Below, one piece after another: positions 11,085-23,151 of a DNA stretch of 64,000 nucleotides. Location: contig NC_030858.1 of NCBI RefSeq assembly GCF_000208745.1, forward strand, positions 38,232,825 to 38,296,824, written 5' to 3'. Both the position numbers and the translations under genes were made by a program. Below the pieces are notes generated by a model that did no database searches, was not told the origin of the DNA, and was given only the letters and a program-made list of their open reading frames with translations. The stretch's first letter is position 1; each line of letters starts with the position of its first letter. This DNA is from Theobroma cacao (Eukaryota; Streptophyta; Magnoliopsida; Malvales; Malvaceae).

Positions 11085-13696
11085 TTAAGACGATGGCCAA
11101 ACTCTACTATACTTGCGAGGTATATCTACAACCGTGCATGAATCCTGGTCCATCGAGTTGTTCGAGATGCCGACGTTCCTTCTGCCGGCCCCTGGCAGTG
11201 TTTGTTGTTGCACCACCAGCACCGAGACTTCGCAGCCGGAGTCTGCAGATGCTAACATGTCCCCGACGAATCCTAGCTCTGGAAACTCATTCCACTCGGT
11301 GAGTCCCATGAACAATGGCGACTCGGTGTCGTGGCGTCTTCCCACCAAGAGAAGGTCATAAGAGTTCTCCATGGAACGGATGACCTCGACTGTTTCCACG
11401 CTGTTGGACACAAATTCCTCCTTGTACACGTGGTGTTTTTTTCCCACGTGCGCGATCCTGAAGTCGTTGACGATGCGGTCATCTTGTTCCGTGTCGCCGC
11501 CGCCGTCTCCTGCTTCTTTCTTTTTCTTGTTGGAATCGACCAAACGGGTGACCGTGATGCTTATGTTGGGGTGTTCTCCCATGCGCATGACGTACGCTAG
11601 TGCTTCCCGATCATCGGGGCCTTCCATGAAGATCATTCCGATGCTGTATATAGTTTTACTTGACATGGAACTTGTGCCAGTCAACGTGCCACGGTCCACC
11701 AAGATCCCGACCGAGCATGGGGCGTTTTGGAGGATCTGTTGATTGACTGATCTGATAGGCTTAGGCAATTCTTCGATTTCAGTGCTTGTACTCCATTGCT
11801 TGTGGAAAGGGATAATCACCATGGAAACTCTCTTTTCCAAGGCAAGACTGCAAATTTCATCATGCATGGTGACGTAAGGTGAAACGGCTGTGAATAAGTT
11901 GACGACGACAGAACCCTCATTGCCCTGCTCGTATAATCTGAACGCGTTTATCATGTGCTCGGAACCCTCCAATTGAGCCGGATGCCTTCTGCCTGGCCGG
12001 TGAGTTATGAGGAGTGGAGCTGATCGGCCTATGAGCTCCAGGAGGTGAACCACGTAGAAACAAATGGGGCTTTTTGCTGTTGGGTTTGATAATTCGAGAA
12101 GATTGATGATTGAAGGAGTCTGGTATTGACTGTAAATACAGGCCAGCATTCGGAGCTCTGTCTCTGGATGTGCGTGCTCAATGGTCCTTTTCTTATGAGA
12201 AAGGTATTGCTTGGATGGCTTGTAAAGAAATTTCACTAGGGGAGTGATGATTCCAGTCGTCAAAACCATTGTTATCGACATGATGGTATATGATTCTACG
12301 TCAATGAGCTGCCCAAAAAGGAGCGTGTTGATTGCATTGTGGTCTGAAAATCATGGGGAAAAAAGAACAAATTGATGATGGAAAGGTATAGAATTATTTA
12401 CCGCAAGCCGCATTGCATGCTGTAGAACCAAGATATCGGTGATGCCTTGGGCACACATGATCAGGCCTAAGGAAAAAGCATCAAGAGGGGGCATATTGCA
12501 GTAAAGTGAAGGCAAGACAGTGGACAAAAGTTTTCCGATGAAGTTACAAACAGCCATAACCGAGATGATAGCCACAGTCTCCGAATGTGCAGTTCGGATG
12601 TTCACGTTAGAGCCGGATACTGTGAAATAGGTCGGTAGAAGAATAGACGAAACGTAAGAATCAAGTTTACTAACCAGTGCTGATCCTAATGGCGGTCCCT
12701 CTGGCGTTGCCATGCCCAAAAACATTGGCCCGATGATCAAGTGGTGCCCGATAACTTCGCTAAAGAATGAACACCCTAAAATCATCATGAAGACAGCCAA
12801 GATATGACCCTCTGTCAGAGATTTTCCGTCACTTGTGCGCCTAACGATCCACAGCATGACAGGCCGCAAGACGTACGCTATGACGATCAGCAAGAGGCTC
12901 AAAGACAGGAACATCCATATCACGGTTTCCTGTCTTCCTACAGGACCTTGCATGAATGTCATGGTTACAATTGCCCAACACCAGGAACACGTGCCACTAA
13001 CTAAAGAAGAAGACGTGGCTAACCGGCCCAGCTCTGAGTTGAGTAGATTCAGATCAGCTAGGAGGCAGACCACGACGTGAAAGGAAGTCAAAGCTTGAAA
13101 CGAGGCGATGAAAAATATGGATTTCCGTACTTCTGGACCCATTTCAATAGTTTCCGTTATAATGGCAGCAACGATAGTGTTTAGAGTAATGGGCACCACA
13201 AAAGATAGAACCCCAATGATCACTGCTTTCTTTCCTGTTCTCTTAACCATGCTTAAATCCGTCTTCACTCCAACTAAAAACAGAAACAGCATGCACCCAA
13301 AAAGGGCAAAGGTTTTATTGACATAATGGCTTTTGCGGGGATAAATCATGTTAATGACAGGATGGTCACCACTCCAGAATGTTGGTCCCGTCAGTATACC
13401 AGTCTGGTTGCATTAATTAAACATCAAAACTTAGACAGTATTTAAACGCTTAATTCCTTGCATATATAACAAGGAAAGAAATAATTTCTTACCAACATCT
13501 GTGAGAAAAATGCACTCTGACCCAGAGGGGTGAGTAATAGCTGCAATATGGCAGTCAATAGAGCTGAAACAGAAAGTTGAACGAAAAGTACAGGCGTGGC
13601 AAAATTGAATGGACTATCCCCGAGGAAGATACCCCTCGATCTTACGTTGTTGTTAGGGTGGCATAGCCAGGTATCATTAATTATACTGTCACGCAT
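11085..13696 (-). CDS. Cation/H+ antiporter, CHX family
   Basis: A monovalent cation/proton exchanger of the plant CHX (CPA2) family, moving K+ or Na+ against H+ in endomembranes or the plasma membrane. Exons are 13696-13493, 13403-12402 and 12308-11085, all phase 0, giving 809 residues, typical for CHX. The N-terminal half holds about a dozen membrane segments with family landmarks GILTGP, FLVGVKTDL, LLADLNLLNSELGRLA and the MCAQGITDILVLQHAMRL stretch. The C-terminal half (from about residue 420) is the soluble regulatory domain with SYDLLLVGRR and ELGFVGDMLASADS. The second intron's acceptor was placed at 12310-12309 because it alone keeps frame and rebuilds the family junction MRLALIDVESY. 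A (CT)n tract lies in the sense leader. A broken CHX copy lies upstream. The subclade is not assigned. Confidence 0.88.
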
Positions 13697-13780
13697 TGTA
13701 GCAGCTCAGCAGAAGAGACTCGCAAAGTTAATATGTCAGCATGTTATGGCAATCCGCCGGAGAAAAAAATGTTTATCGCC

Positions 13781-13804
13781 AGAGAGAGAGAGAGAGAGAG
13801 AGAG
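13781..13804. repeat. (AG)12 microsatellite in CHX leader/promoter
   Basis: A perfect AG dinucleotide run of 24 bp lies 85 bp upstream of the CHX start codon, reading as CT repeats in the sense direction. Such CT/GA tracts are common in plant core promoters and leaders. It is a likely length polymorphism. Confidence 0.9.
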
Positions 13805-14224
13805 ATTGAAATTTAGCTGGTTGAGAGAGGTGGAGTGATGAAGGGCTTTGGAAGGTTAGATAGCTGATTGGACAGGAGGATCATACGGGTTTGCACACCT
13901 GAAATGTTTCTCAAGCACCCATTTTTTTCTAAGTTTGCCCTTGAAATATTAGCAGAAGGTTCTCAGTGACCACTTATCAAACTAGGGATTTAGCCATAGA
14001 TTCGAATATATTATCTACAGCTGGCTAGAGCCTACACTAATCATAAATTCTTGAAAGGAATGATCAACATTTCCTCCTCATTTGTTTTTTATCCGTGCAA
14101 GATGCTTGGATTGGGAGGAAATAAAGGCAATTCAGACATCCCATCACATACTCCACACTTCAAAAGTCAAACTTAATTAAAACCTTTTCATGCTAATTAC
14201 GGCTGGTCAGAGCATTATTAATCA

Positions 14225-14757
14225 CTAATAAAAACCACAACACGTAAGGGTTGGACATAGAATGGGATAGAGGATTTGGATTCTCTCGACTTTCCCTGAC
14301 ATGTCATGCTCACCGCATTTCTTGAGGTCCCTCATGCATCGACCATGAATCATCATAACGCCTTCCAAAGATAACAAGGTCATAAGCATTCTCTCTATTG
14401 ATTTAATCACAGCTTAGTAAACTTGCTGCAGTATCCGCCTTGCCTCCTGCCAGGCTGCTTTCAAAAGTAAATTTCTCAAACAACGAAAAACTGATAGACT
14501 GAGGAAAAAAAAACTGATGGAAAGAGGGCAATTAGACAAGTATAAGGACAAATAGAGCAGCTTAATTACTATCTTGATCTGAGAAACAATAGAGGGCTGG
14601 CCAAAGAGCTTGAGGAGGATGCATATGGAAAGCTGCAGCAACAAGAGAGGGATAGAGAAGTAAAGATGGTCATCTCCAAACCGTGGAACTTTAGGGTTTT
14701 GAATTGATCTGACCAACGGCATAGCACGTGTAGGGTACCTGATCCGCATGTGTCCAT
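14225..14757 (-). pseudogene. Truncated, frameshifted CHX antiporter copy
   Basis: Two pieces of a CHX gene lie 100-odd bp apart in the right order. At about 14749-14570 the minus strand encodes a first-exon equivalent with FGDDHLYFSIPLLLLQLS and FGQPSIVSQI; about eight residues are missing from the first membrane segment. At about 14410-14225 a C-terminal piece reads ENAYDLVIFGRRYDDSWSM (expected ENAYDL..GRR). It needs a 2-nt correction just before it, and shifts frame again at KKCGEHDMSG. Everything between, the whole transporter domain, is gone. It lies about 0.5 kb upstream of the intact CHX gene in the same orientation, so it is a decayed tandem duplicate. Confidence 0.85.
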
Positions 14758-14760
14758 ACC

Positions 14761-16768
14761 TGAACCACCCTCAACCTGACTAGTATTCCATCATTGCATT
14801 AATTGAAGCAGTAAAAAGTAGGCTTTGCTTCTGTTTTTTGGGGATCTAAAAGGGTTCAGTTTCAGTTCAGCCCCTTGGGAACCAACGGAGGACAGTGAAA
14901 GGAAGAGATAGAGTACGAGGAATCCCATTTGGTTGACGCAGATTGGCGATGGCAAATGAAGCATTAATATTTCCATTTTGCACGTTGATTTTGGACGAGT
15001 TGTAAAACTTTGTGCAAACACGCATCAGGTTTTTTAGAATCAGAGCCAAAACTACATGTCAAACTCATCGGGGAGGCGATCTAATCTTCAAGATTTGGCC
15101 TGAGACACTAAACTTCAACTCTAAAACAAAATTAAGAAACATTGGGGGTACAAGGATTATTGTCAGGATTTGAGGATTCAACTTCTTTACATTTAAGCCC
15201 AGTTTTATGTTTCACGACATTTAGTCTGAAAAACGTGGTGTAGATATATATTCGGATGAGAAATGACGTATCTTTGTTTGCTTTCAGACAGAAATTCAAG
15301 GCATGCAACTACACCCAGGTTCTCTTTCACCGGAAAGGCACAAGTTCTGATATCCAGCTTTTGAATCAATATAAAAAAAATTCACACCTTTTGCATCTTT
15401 CTGCAGTGAATTAGTTCTGACAAATTTCTCTAATTAAGGCAAAGAATAGAAAGTATCTGACCAGGACGATGTAAATTTTTTTATCTCAGGCTTTTGTTAA
15501 AGAGTAAGTTGAATAGAGAGCAGCATCATAGCATTTTTCTAGCCACAAAATCTGACAGAAAAAAATTGACTCAAGAAGCAGAAAGTGTTCGAATATGCAA
15601 ATTAATGCAGTTTCCACCAATGACTCGAATGCTTGTTGGTTGTCGGCAAAATAAAAATATTATATTTCAACATTATTATCAAACGCTGCATTGAATGTTT
15701 GAGGCTAGCCCTGCCTTTCCCTTAATCGAAATCTCAAAACTTGCGTCTAATTGATTCTCAATAAGATCCAACTTAAAATTCAACGCCTATTTTCGTCACC
15801 ATAGTCACCAACCACAAATCAACTTGTTCCACAAACCTGGGCCAAATAGTCAATTTCAACATCCAGTGTTACATTCAAACTGATCATACTTGTCATCCTG
15901 GGAGCCAACATGGCATGCCTTCATCAATCTGTGACAATTACCAAAAATATTTGCAGTTAGCCAAATCATTTTCTTCTTCGATTTAGCAAATGAGAGATTC
16001 AAATTAGCTCTTTTAACAAAGGAATACATGCACTTACCATTGAGTTAAATGCTCGGCTGCTTCGTCCAATCAACATTGTTTCAGTTGTCATCAGCATCTG
16101 CTTCAAAATCTTTTCTACTTTTTAAACATGATGCCCAAATTCCATGTGCACCGCCACTTGTTCGTGTCTTTGTAATGGGGAGAGGGTGCAGGGGCTGAGC
16201 TATGAAATCTTATTTGCTCTTTACCTCCACATGCTCATAGTAAACATATGTCAAATCACATCCAATGTCCCTCACCTGGAGGCATTCATGTTCTTGCCTG
16301 GTCTCCAGGCAGGCTTGGAATCATGTCATATATGCAGAGCTCACATGCGGTTTATTATAATCACCCAAATTAGTAAAGGACCTCATAAAAATGGTTACAA
16401 ATTCCAACAAGGGCCACCTGCATTTCTTGTAAATGTATGCTGCATTGCAAGTATGACAATGGCATAGGGAAAGATATAAAAAAATGAGCAAACATCATGT
16501 ACTAGCATTTGCGTTTAAACCAATTGATTGAACCAGCAGAAGCTAGGGTGCTTATCAAATTTTGCCAACACCTAGCCAACCTAATCAAGACCTCATCAAA
16601 AGAAACTATTGAATCAAAAGAACTTAAAGAAAATCTGACTTCCAGGAGAACTAAAATCTCCATTTAGGATGTAGCAGAAGAGGAAAACCAAATATCGGTG
16701 GATTGCTCCTTCAGAGATGGAATATATAAGGAAAAAAAAACAACTTATACAAAATCAATGATTACTGG
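14761..16768. other. Intergenic region, no supported gene
   Basis: Open frames here (longest 107 codons at 16144-16467, plus) show no motif, and codon choice looks random. The final 100 bases or so are the likely 3' untranslated end of the FkbM-like gene. Confidence 0.6.
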
Positions 16769-18211
16769 TCACCACCACTGGTGCACTAGAACTCCTCTAG
16801 CTCTAAGAGAATCAAACAAGTCCACGCATTGATCATATGTGTTCTGATACTTTGGACTCCTCTGGCCAGGACAACATCTCTGCCATCTATTGTAGTGACA
16901 CTCCAAAAAGACCTCATCAATCAAACAAATGGCTCCTGTCTCAATCAACCTCGGCATCAAATGAAACTCAGTGCCCTCCACATCCATTTTCATCACCACA
17001 AAATCTCTCTCAGACACCACATTTTTCAACCACTCTGCTAAATCAAACCCTTGAACCTTGTCCACGTCCTCCACGTAACTAATTGATGACTGAACCGGGT
17101 GTATCCTCCCCATTCCTCTACCTTTCTCCACTGCATTTTTCTTTCTGGGATCCCTGGTTATCTCAAAAAACAATGTCTCATTCCTAATCCATGCCGCATA
17201 AGGCAATAGCTTAACACTTTCCTTCATCTTGTACTCCTCATGGAATGCCTTGTCTGCCTCAATAGCGTAAATTTCAAAGGTTTTGTTCTGTTTCGGATAT
17301 TGTTTTTTGAACCAGCTCCCGATACTTGATCCATAGCTTCTGGCTCCCACATCTACGTACACATACTTCCGTTTAAAGCTAATGTCCACCATTGAAGTCA
17401 AGTATTTGATGTTTCTGATGTTTCTTTTCAATGTGATCCATGGTTTTAACGGTTCTTGTTTGATCAAAGGCTCCGCATTTCGGATTATTTCCCGTCTCAA
17501 CTCTCGAACAGAACATTTTCCGCCTGAATCGCCATCGAGAGGTGAATGTTGCCTTTCTTTGCTCTCTTTCTTCATCACGATCTCCTGGATTGTAGTGGAA
17601 GAATCAGGGTCGTCGGTTTCACGAGACCTGATCAATCTCAAGCAATTAAACAGATCAAGAAATGATTGCAAACTGTAAGCGTCTTTGGCCGTCTTGTGAA
17701 CCACCAAGAACCCGCCAGGTTTCAGCGTCCGACAAATCTCCGAACCCAACTCCACAGGGGAACCCAACCGTTCCAAACCGCTCGAAAACTCGAAGTCAAA
17801 GGTGTTCCCTTTGAACGGCTGATTCCACGCTTGGCCACGTAAAATCAACGGTGGCGATGCTTTTTTGGAAATCCCGATGGATTCAGAGACGCCGATTCTT
17901 TTCAAGGCGTGGACTTCCTCCCCTGTCTGCGTCTCGACGATGCAGAGTGACTTCGAAGTGGGAGAAAGAAATCCCTCGGCGATCAAATCTTGAAAAACGG
18001 AGGAGTAATAATCAATACCCTTTTGAGATTTTACGGGAACGGAGGAAACGCGGCGGACGTTGAAGAGGCAGAAGTCGTCGCCGGCCACGCACGATTGACC
18101 CCTGATGGCGACGAAGTAAGCGAAACGGACAGCGAAGATGAGGACGCCGAAGGAAAGAATGCGTACGAGGATGTTCTTCAGGATGTTGGGTTTCAGCGCG
18201 AAGGGATCCAT
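16769..18211 (-). CDS. FkbM/DUF7870-type methyltransferase-like membrane protein
   Basis: A 480-residue intronless protein with one N-terminal membrane segment (about residues 13-36, VRILSFGVLIFAVRFAYFVA), so probably a Golgi or other endomembrane type II protein. A first Rossmann-like part (about 80-220) includes LKPGGFLVVHKTA, as in class I methyltransferases. The C-terminal half fits the FkbM methyltransferase fold: KYVYVDVGARSYGSSIG (SAM-site strand and glycine loop), EIYAIEADKAFHEEY, VVMKMDVEGTEFHL and LIDEVFLECHYNRWQ. The substrate is unknown. From memory the Arabidopsis homologue is the AT5G03190 gene, known for a conserved peptide uORF. The start was chosen in good context (CACCATGG) directly before the membrane anchor. 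An in-frame extension to 18409 is not credible and is overlapped by a separate uORF. Confidence 0.85.
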   Translation of the reverse strand: MDPFALKPNILKNILVRILSFGVLIFAVRFAYFVAIRGQSCVAGDDFCLFNVRRVSSVPVKSQKGIDYYSSVFQDLIAEGFLSPTSKSLCIVETQTGEEVHALKRIGVSESIGISKKASPPLILRGQAWNQPFKGNTFDFEFSSGLERLGSPVELGSEICRTLKPGGFLVVHKTAKDAYSLQSFLDLFNCLRLIRSRETDDPDSSTTIQEIVMKKESKERQHSPLDGDSGGKCSVRELRREIIRNAEPLIKQEPLKPWITLKRNIRNIKYLTSMVDISFKRKYVYVDVGARSYGSSIGSWFKKQYPKQNKTFEIYAIEADKAFHEEYKMKESVKLLPYAAWIRNETLFFEITRDPRKKNAVEKGRGMGRIHPVQSSISYVEDVDKVQGFDLAEWLKNVVSERDFVVMKMDVEGTEFHLMPRLIETGAICLIDEVFLECHYNRWQRCCPGQRSPKYQNTYDQCVDLFDSLRARGVLVHQWW

Positions 18212-18221
18212 GGTGCGGGAA

Positions 18222-18347
18222 CTAGAGATAAACTGATAAAGAATCAAACCAAACTGAAAGAAATGCTTTGGCGCCAAATACAAGATAAGGAGTAGAAAAT
18301 AAAAGAAGGATCGGAGGGTAAAATGGGAATCTGACGTGTCTTCGCAT
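18222..18347 (-). CDS. 41-codon upstream ORF of the FkbM-like gene
   Basis: A complete small ORF in the leader, in a different frame from the main ORF. It starts MRRHVRFPFYPP, continues with a hydrophobic, aromatic stretch, and ends FDSLSVYL followed by TAG, 10 nt before the main ATG. With so short a spacer, ribosomes that translate it would rarely reinitiate at the main start, so it should repress the gene, perhaps conditionally. The homologous Arabidopsis gene is described as carrying a conserved peptide uORF (CPuORF47, from memory). Whether this peptide matches it was not tested. Confidence 0.6.
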   Translation of the reverse strand: MRRHVRFPFYPPILLLFSTPYLVFGAKAFLSVWFDSLSVYL

Positions 18348-20304
18348 GGGACGTTTTGGTACGAGGTGGGTGTCCAGCTGGCTACTAGTCGACGACGACG
18401 ATGTGTCATACTTTCTTACGTTAAAAGATTTTTTTTTTCATTTTTCTTAATAATATTAATATCTTATATTATTCGTCAACAAAACGTACTGTAATTTTAA
18501 TTTCTCATCCAAATTTAGTATTAATTTGTTTTTAATAATTCATCCGATAAATATTATAAGTTCATTTTTCAACTAAGAATAGTTATAAATGAAACATTTT
18601 CATAATATTTATATTTTAATTCACTCTATAATTATTTATTCCCTTCCTATTTAATTTTCACAAACTAATGATTCTATTCATATTTATATCATGACGTGAA
18701 CAAAACATACCATAAATCTCTCTTTTATGACACAAGTTTAGCATTAATTTATACTTTATATTCATCTAATAAATTATTTAACAAAGAATAGCTATTAACT
18801 AGACATTTTCATGATATTTTTACTCTATTTCATTCTATAAACTAAATTACAAAAAACTTATTTTTCATTTATTCTCTTTATTTTATTTCCATTAAATAAT
18901 GATTTCTACGTTATGTTATTTTGTGAAATAATTTCTTTTAGTAACACGAGTTTAATATTAATCTATTATTTATATTCATCCAATAAACATACTAAGTTCA
19001 TTTTTTTAACAAAGAATAGTCACAAAGCAAAAATTTTCATTATAGTTTTATTCTATTTCATCCTATAAATAAAATTACAAAACTTATTTATTTTTCTATT
19101 CTATAGAAATTAGAAAAGGATTTTCTATTCTGTCATAAATGGTTGCATGAGACCAAATATTATGTATTGTTAAATTGCAAATACTTTATTCGTGATTGGG
19201 ACAGTATTTATAACATAAACAAGTGTTATAGCACAGTGCCTGTTGCCAATTGGCCATTGCTTTCACATTCTGTGCTTTGTTAAAGCCAGGCAGAAGCCTT
19301 TTAACCTTGAAAGTTGGGAATGGTTGGGATCTAACCCTGCATTCAACTATTTCACAATGATGAGATTAGCAAGGGCTTAAGAAATGGATTAAAAGGAACA
19401 AGACACTAAACAGATAGGCATTGTTAGGTCGGTGGTGGCCTGCGGGGGCCATCAGCCATCAATTTTCCTTTTAAATGCACCGTGTGCACCACGGAAATGT
19501 CCCGCCACCACCACCACATCCCTCCTTGGCTGCGGCTGCTGCTGTTCGTACTCATTTGCCCTTTGCAAAATGTCCTGATTCAGTTTATCTGATAATGTCG
19601 ACAAAGGATGGAATGGTCATTTTCGACTGCCCTGGAAAGGGAGCAACCGGGAAGGGACCCATATGGCATGAAATTCGTACGCAAGTTGACCTTGACTAAC
19701 TTGTTCACTAAGAAATCCACCCCCCAGCTCCACATTTTTGACTCGTTCAAACCTCCAATTAAAAATTCTGATTATGTAACTAATGACGATTGCATGTTGC
19801 TAATTAGCTATGTGAAAAACCTGGAGTCCTGATTGCGATTTGCCGGCCTGGGAGGTGGGAAGCAAAAAGGATGCGTATGAAAATGAACCTTTTCGTTTGG
19901 AAAGTTGTTGGAAGATCGAGTTTGCATATTAAGTCCATAAAAACTGCACAATCTTGCAGGGATTCAGACTGCAGTATTCAATCTCGTCTACTATATAAAA
20001 GGAATTTTCCAAAGCAAGTGGATCACTATGATGTGTGATACAAAAAAAGGCAAATGATTTGGGGCTCTCTCCTGTTCTTGTCTGGAGTACAGAGGAAGGC
20101 CCCAAAACAATAAAAAAATAGGTATACTAACTTTTACAGGCGGCTCCTATTAGCATACTCAATCTGAATATACAAAAACCAATACTGTGGAATATACAAC
20201 AAACAAACAGAATGCAATTAATTAAATGAACCTGAGCTCTTTATTCTTGTGATTTTTTTTTACTCCCCTCTATAGTCCAAAACCTTTCTATGTCGGAGCG
20301 AATT
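18348..20304. other. Intergenic region with AT-rich tandem repeats
   Basis: From 18420 to about 19140 the sequence is very AT-rich and holds three diverged copies of a roughly 215-bp unit. From 19440 it is less AT-rich, with a 74-codon open frame (19475-19699) lacking any motif. The part next to 20304 is presumably the WRKY 3' untranslated region. Confidence 0.6.
18500..19090. repeat. Three diverged ~215-bp tandem repeat units
   Basis: Three successive blocks share, in order, TTTAGTATTAAT or a variant, TTCATCYRATAAA, (AC)AAAGAATAG, CATTTTCATRATA and CTATTTCATYCTATAAA. The AAGAATAG landmark recurs near 18575, 18787 and 19013, giving periods of about 210-225 bp. The copies are old and much diverged. 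Confidence 0.6.
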
Positions 20305-23151
20305 TCAACATAGTAAAGACTCGATGAACACCTCATCTCTTGGTTCTTCCTTGGTTCTGGAAAACATATTGTTCACGTGTTGTGGCTGATTCATGAAAGA
20401 CCCCATGGAGTTGCTAAATCCTGAGAATCCAAAGTTCCCAGTCCCCTGCAACATCTCCAGCGTGAAGGGTGCTTGCCCTTCGGCTGTCGGTGGCCTCAAA
20501 CTGCGAAGAGGGTTGGTCACGGAATGGTCAGAGTGATTGTTAACAGCTGATGGCCTTATTGCCATTGCTGCATTGTTGTTACAATTATTGTTGTTGTTGT
20601 TGTCTGGTAAAGGTCTATTGACAGAATGGCTGCCACTGCCGCGAGCTGCTGGGACATCGTGGTTGTGCTTCCCCTCATAAGTTGTGATCACTGCCCTACG
20701 ATCATGGGATGCTCGCTCAACATGCTTTCTCACTGGACATCCTGGATGTGTGCACTTGTAGTAGCTCCTGTAAGCACCAGCAGTTAGCACTCCAAAACCA
20801 ATAAAGAAACAGAGGACTCCAAAGTTTAAGACCAAAAAGAGATTGCAGCCTGGAACTTGGTATTTAAACAAGAGGCAGGAGTGCCAAAACTGAAGCATTC
20901 CCCACTAAAGAAACTTTAAAGCTACAGCTTATCTTTCTTGGAAGGAGTCTAATGCAATCCAAAAGGCAGACAGAGACAGAACCCACTTTTTGAGGCATAT
21001 AAAAACTAAGGCATCCTATGGATGATACGTTTGAGAATAATAGATGATCGAATGTTAACAATCTTGAATGGAAAGAAACGGTATATAAAACTCACAGTGC
21101 TAATATAATACTACTTCTAGAATTTTAACAAAGAGCACATATTTCAAAAGTTCTAAGAAAGGTATAAACAGTTCGATGAAGCTGAAATTTACCTTGGATT
21201 TGGATTTCCCTTGACCACTTTCTGCCCATATTTTCTCCATCTGTATCCATCATCCAAAATATCAATGTCACTGGTTGTTTGAACCACAACTCTAGGTTCC
21301 CTCACAGTTCTGCTCCCAGGGGCTGAAATTCCTTCATTTTCACCTTCACTTTTCCTGGAAGCAAGTGATATCGATGTTAGTTCAGCAGAAACAGTCAACA
21401 ATATATCATAATCTATGTTAATAATCTTTGAACATGCCTTTCAAAAAAAAAAAAATCTTTTACCATAAGAAAATAAAACCTACCATCTTTTGGCCTCAGG
21501 CTCGTCTTCATCAAACTCATCTCCTCCAGATTTACTCTTCTGGGAACCCTGATCGAAATCATCATCCCCGACTGATATAGAGGAATTTTCCGGGGTTGCA
21601 ACAGAATCCATCTGTCCACTGCCATGAGTTGCAAATGACTGATCCGGAATCTCAGCACTGGCAGCACTCGAAGTCTGAATAACAATGGAAGATGAAGAAG
21701 ATGATAATGATCTCCTAGTGGACTGAGGCTTAGGATGGTTATGACTACCCTTGTAAACTATCTCAGTTATCTGCCCATCTAAAGACCTTTCAACCTTCTT
21801 CTTTGTGGGACAGTTGGGGAACGTGCACTTGTAGTAGCTTCGTGGGTTTTCGCTTCCTTTCACTTGTTTTTGTCCATATTTCCTCCAATTGTATCCATCA
21901 TCTGATCTTCTGTTCTCTCTAATTGACTGAGGTTGCTGCTGGAATTTGGTATATTCCGATTGGAAGCCGCTGTTGCTTTGAGAGTTACCTTGAATGTTGG
22001 CAATCTCAGGGGAAAAGCTCTGCATCTGAGTGTATTCAGGTTTTACCATGCTCTTCCCTGAGGAAAAATCGTCTTGCTTTACAGACTCTTGGAAACTCCA
22101 AGCTTGTTGTTGTGCCTGAAATCGGAATAAATTCAATCAAAATGTTAGAAGAAAAATAATCTTTAAAAAGATCAAAGAGAAAATTGTAACTTGAACTGAT
22201 TGAAAATAATTACATACAGTCTGAATTGTGTTTGTTGACGATTGAAACATGCTTGATGAAGAGGTGGCTGGCCTTGGCTGGGTTTGGAAAGTGAAATTAG
22301 AGTAGTTCTTGTCTTCCTGTTTTACGTTTTGCAGGTTGTTTCCAGAATTCGATTTCCAATTGAAAGCCTGAGCCGGAAATGTTCCAGTGGTTGGAGATGG
22401 CAGAACCTGTACGTAAAACAAAAAGATAAGAATCACAAGCACCATCAATCAAAACAAGCCAAAAAAAAAAAACAAAAGTTAGGGAAAACTCCATGAAACA
22501 GAGTTCAATCAGACAAACAAAAGCAAGAGAAACAAACCCAATATTTCAGCAACAGAAACAGATGAAACAAAAGGAAAGCTTTAAGATAAGTTTTATGCTC
22601 TGTTTGGTTTCCGAGAAACCAGTAAAAATCCAAAGATAGTAAATCTGTAACCTTTTTTCATTTCAAAGATAACGAAAAAGCTCAAGTCAACAAAGTTTTG
22701 GTAAAGCTAACCAGAGGATACAGGAAGCTGGAAAGCAGAATCAAAGAAAAAAAGGGCAGAGGATGTAAAAGATACATACGTTAGAAGCGTTCAACAAAAC
22801 AGGAGAGTCCAAAAGCTCAGCTGGGCTCAGACCTGCCGGGATAGCAAAGTAAGAGGAAGGAGACACGGGAGGGGGAGAGATAGGCAGTGAAGGGGGAGGA
22901 AGTGACTTAAACTTAGGCACACCCGAACCAGTGCTCTCCGCAATCCGATCGGACAGCGACAACCCACCACCACCTCCACGCTTGGCATCAACGCCACCAT
23001 CGAAAGTGGCGGAAGGGTTTTCATCGTCGGCACCACCGGAGGCCAGGAGGTCAGAAAAAGAGGTCGTCATGAAGGGATGTGCGGAGAAACTAAAGGCGTT
23101 TTGCGGGTGGGAATTGGCGGACGTATCCAGGCTGCTACAAGAGGAAGCCAT
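20305..23151 (-). CDS. WRKY33: Group I WRKY transcription factor, WRKY33-like
   Basis: A nuclear transcription factor binding W-boxes (TTGACC/T), related to Arabidopsis WRKY33, a MAP-kinase-activated regulator of defence against necrotrophs. Exons are 23151-22780, 22406-22218, 22115-21484, 21354-21193 and 20767-20305, giving 605 residues. The N-terminal part holds SP-rich segments ([30 protein letters not shown]) that are MAP-kinase targets in WRKY33. WRKY domain 1 has WRKYGQK at about 264-270 and a CTFPNC...HNH zinc site. Domain 2 has WRKYGQK at about 437-443 and CTHPGC...HNH, and is split by the conserved intron after NPNPR. EPEAKRW and the C-terminal [10 protein letters not shown] also match the WRKY33 branch. 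Two W-boxes upstream suggest autoregulation. The symbol denotes the orthology group, not proof of one-to-one orthology. Confidence 0.92.

Noticed and set aside
16144..16467. 107-codon plus-strand frame as a gene
   Set aside because: It has random-looking composition, no domain, and sits in the 3' flank of the opposite-strand gene.
18212..18409. In-frame N-terminal extension of the FkbM-like protein (66 residues)
   Set aside because: It overlaps a better-looking uORF in another frame, and the ATG at 18211 has a strong context directly before the membrane anchor.
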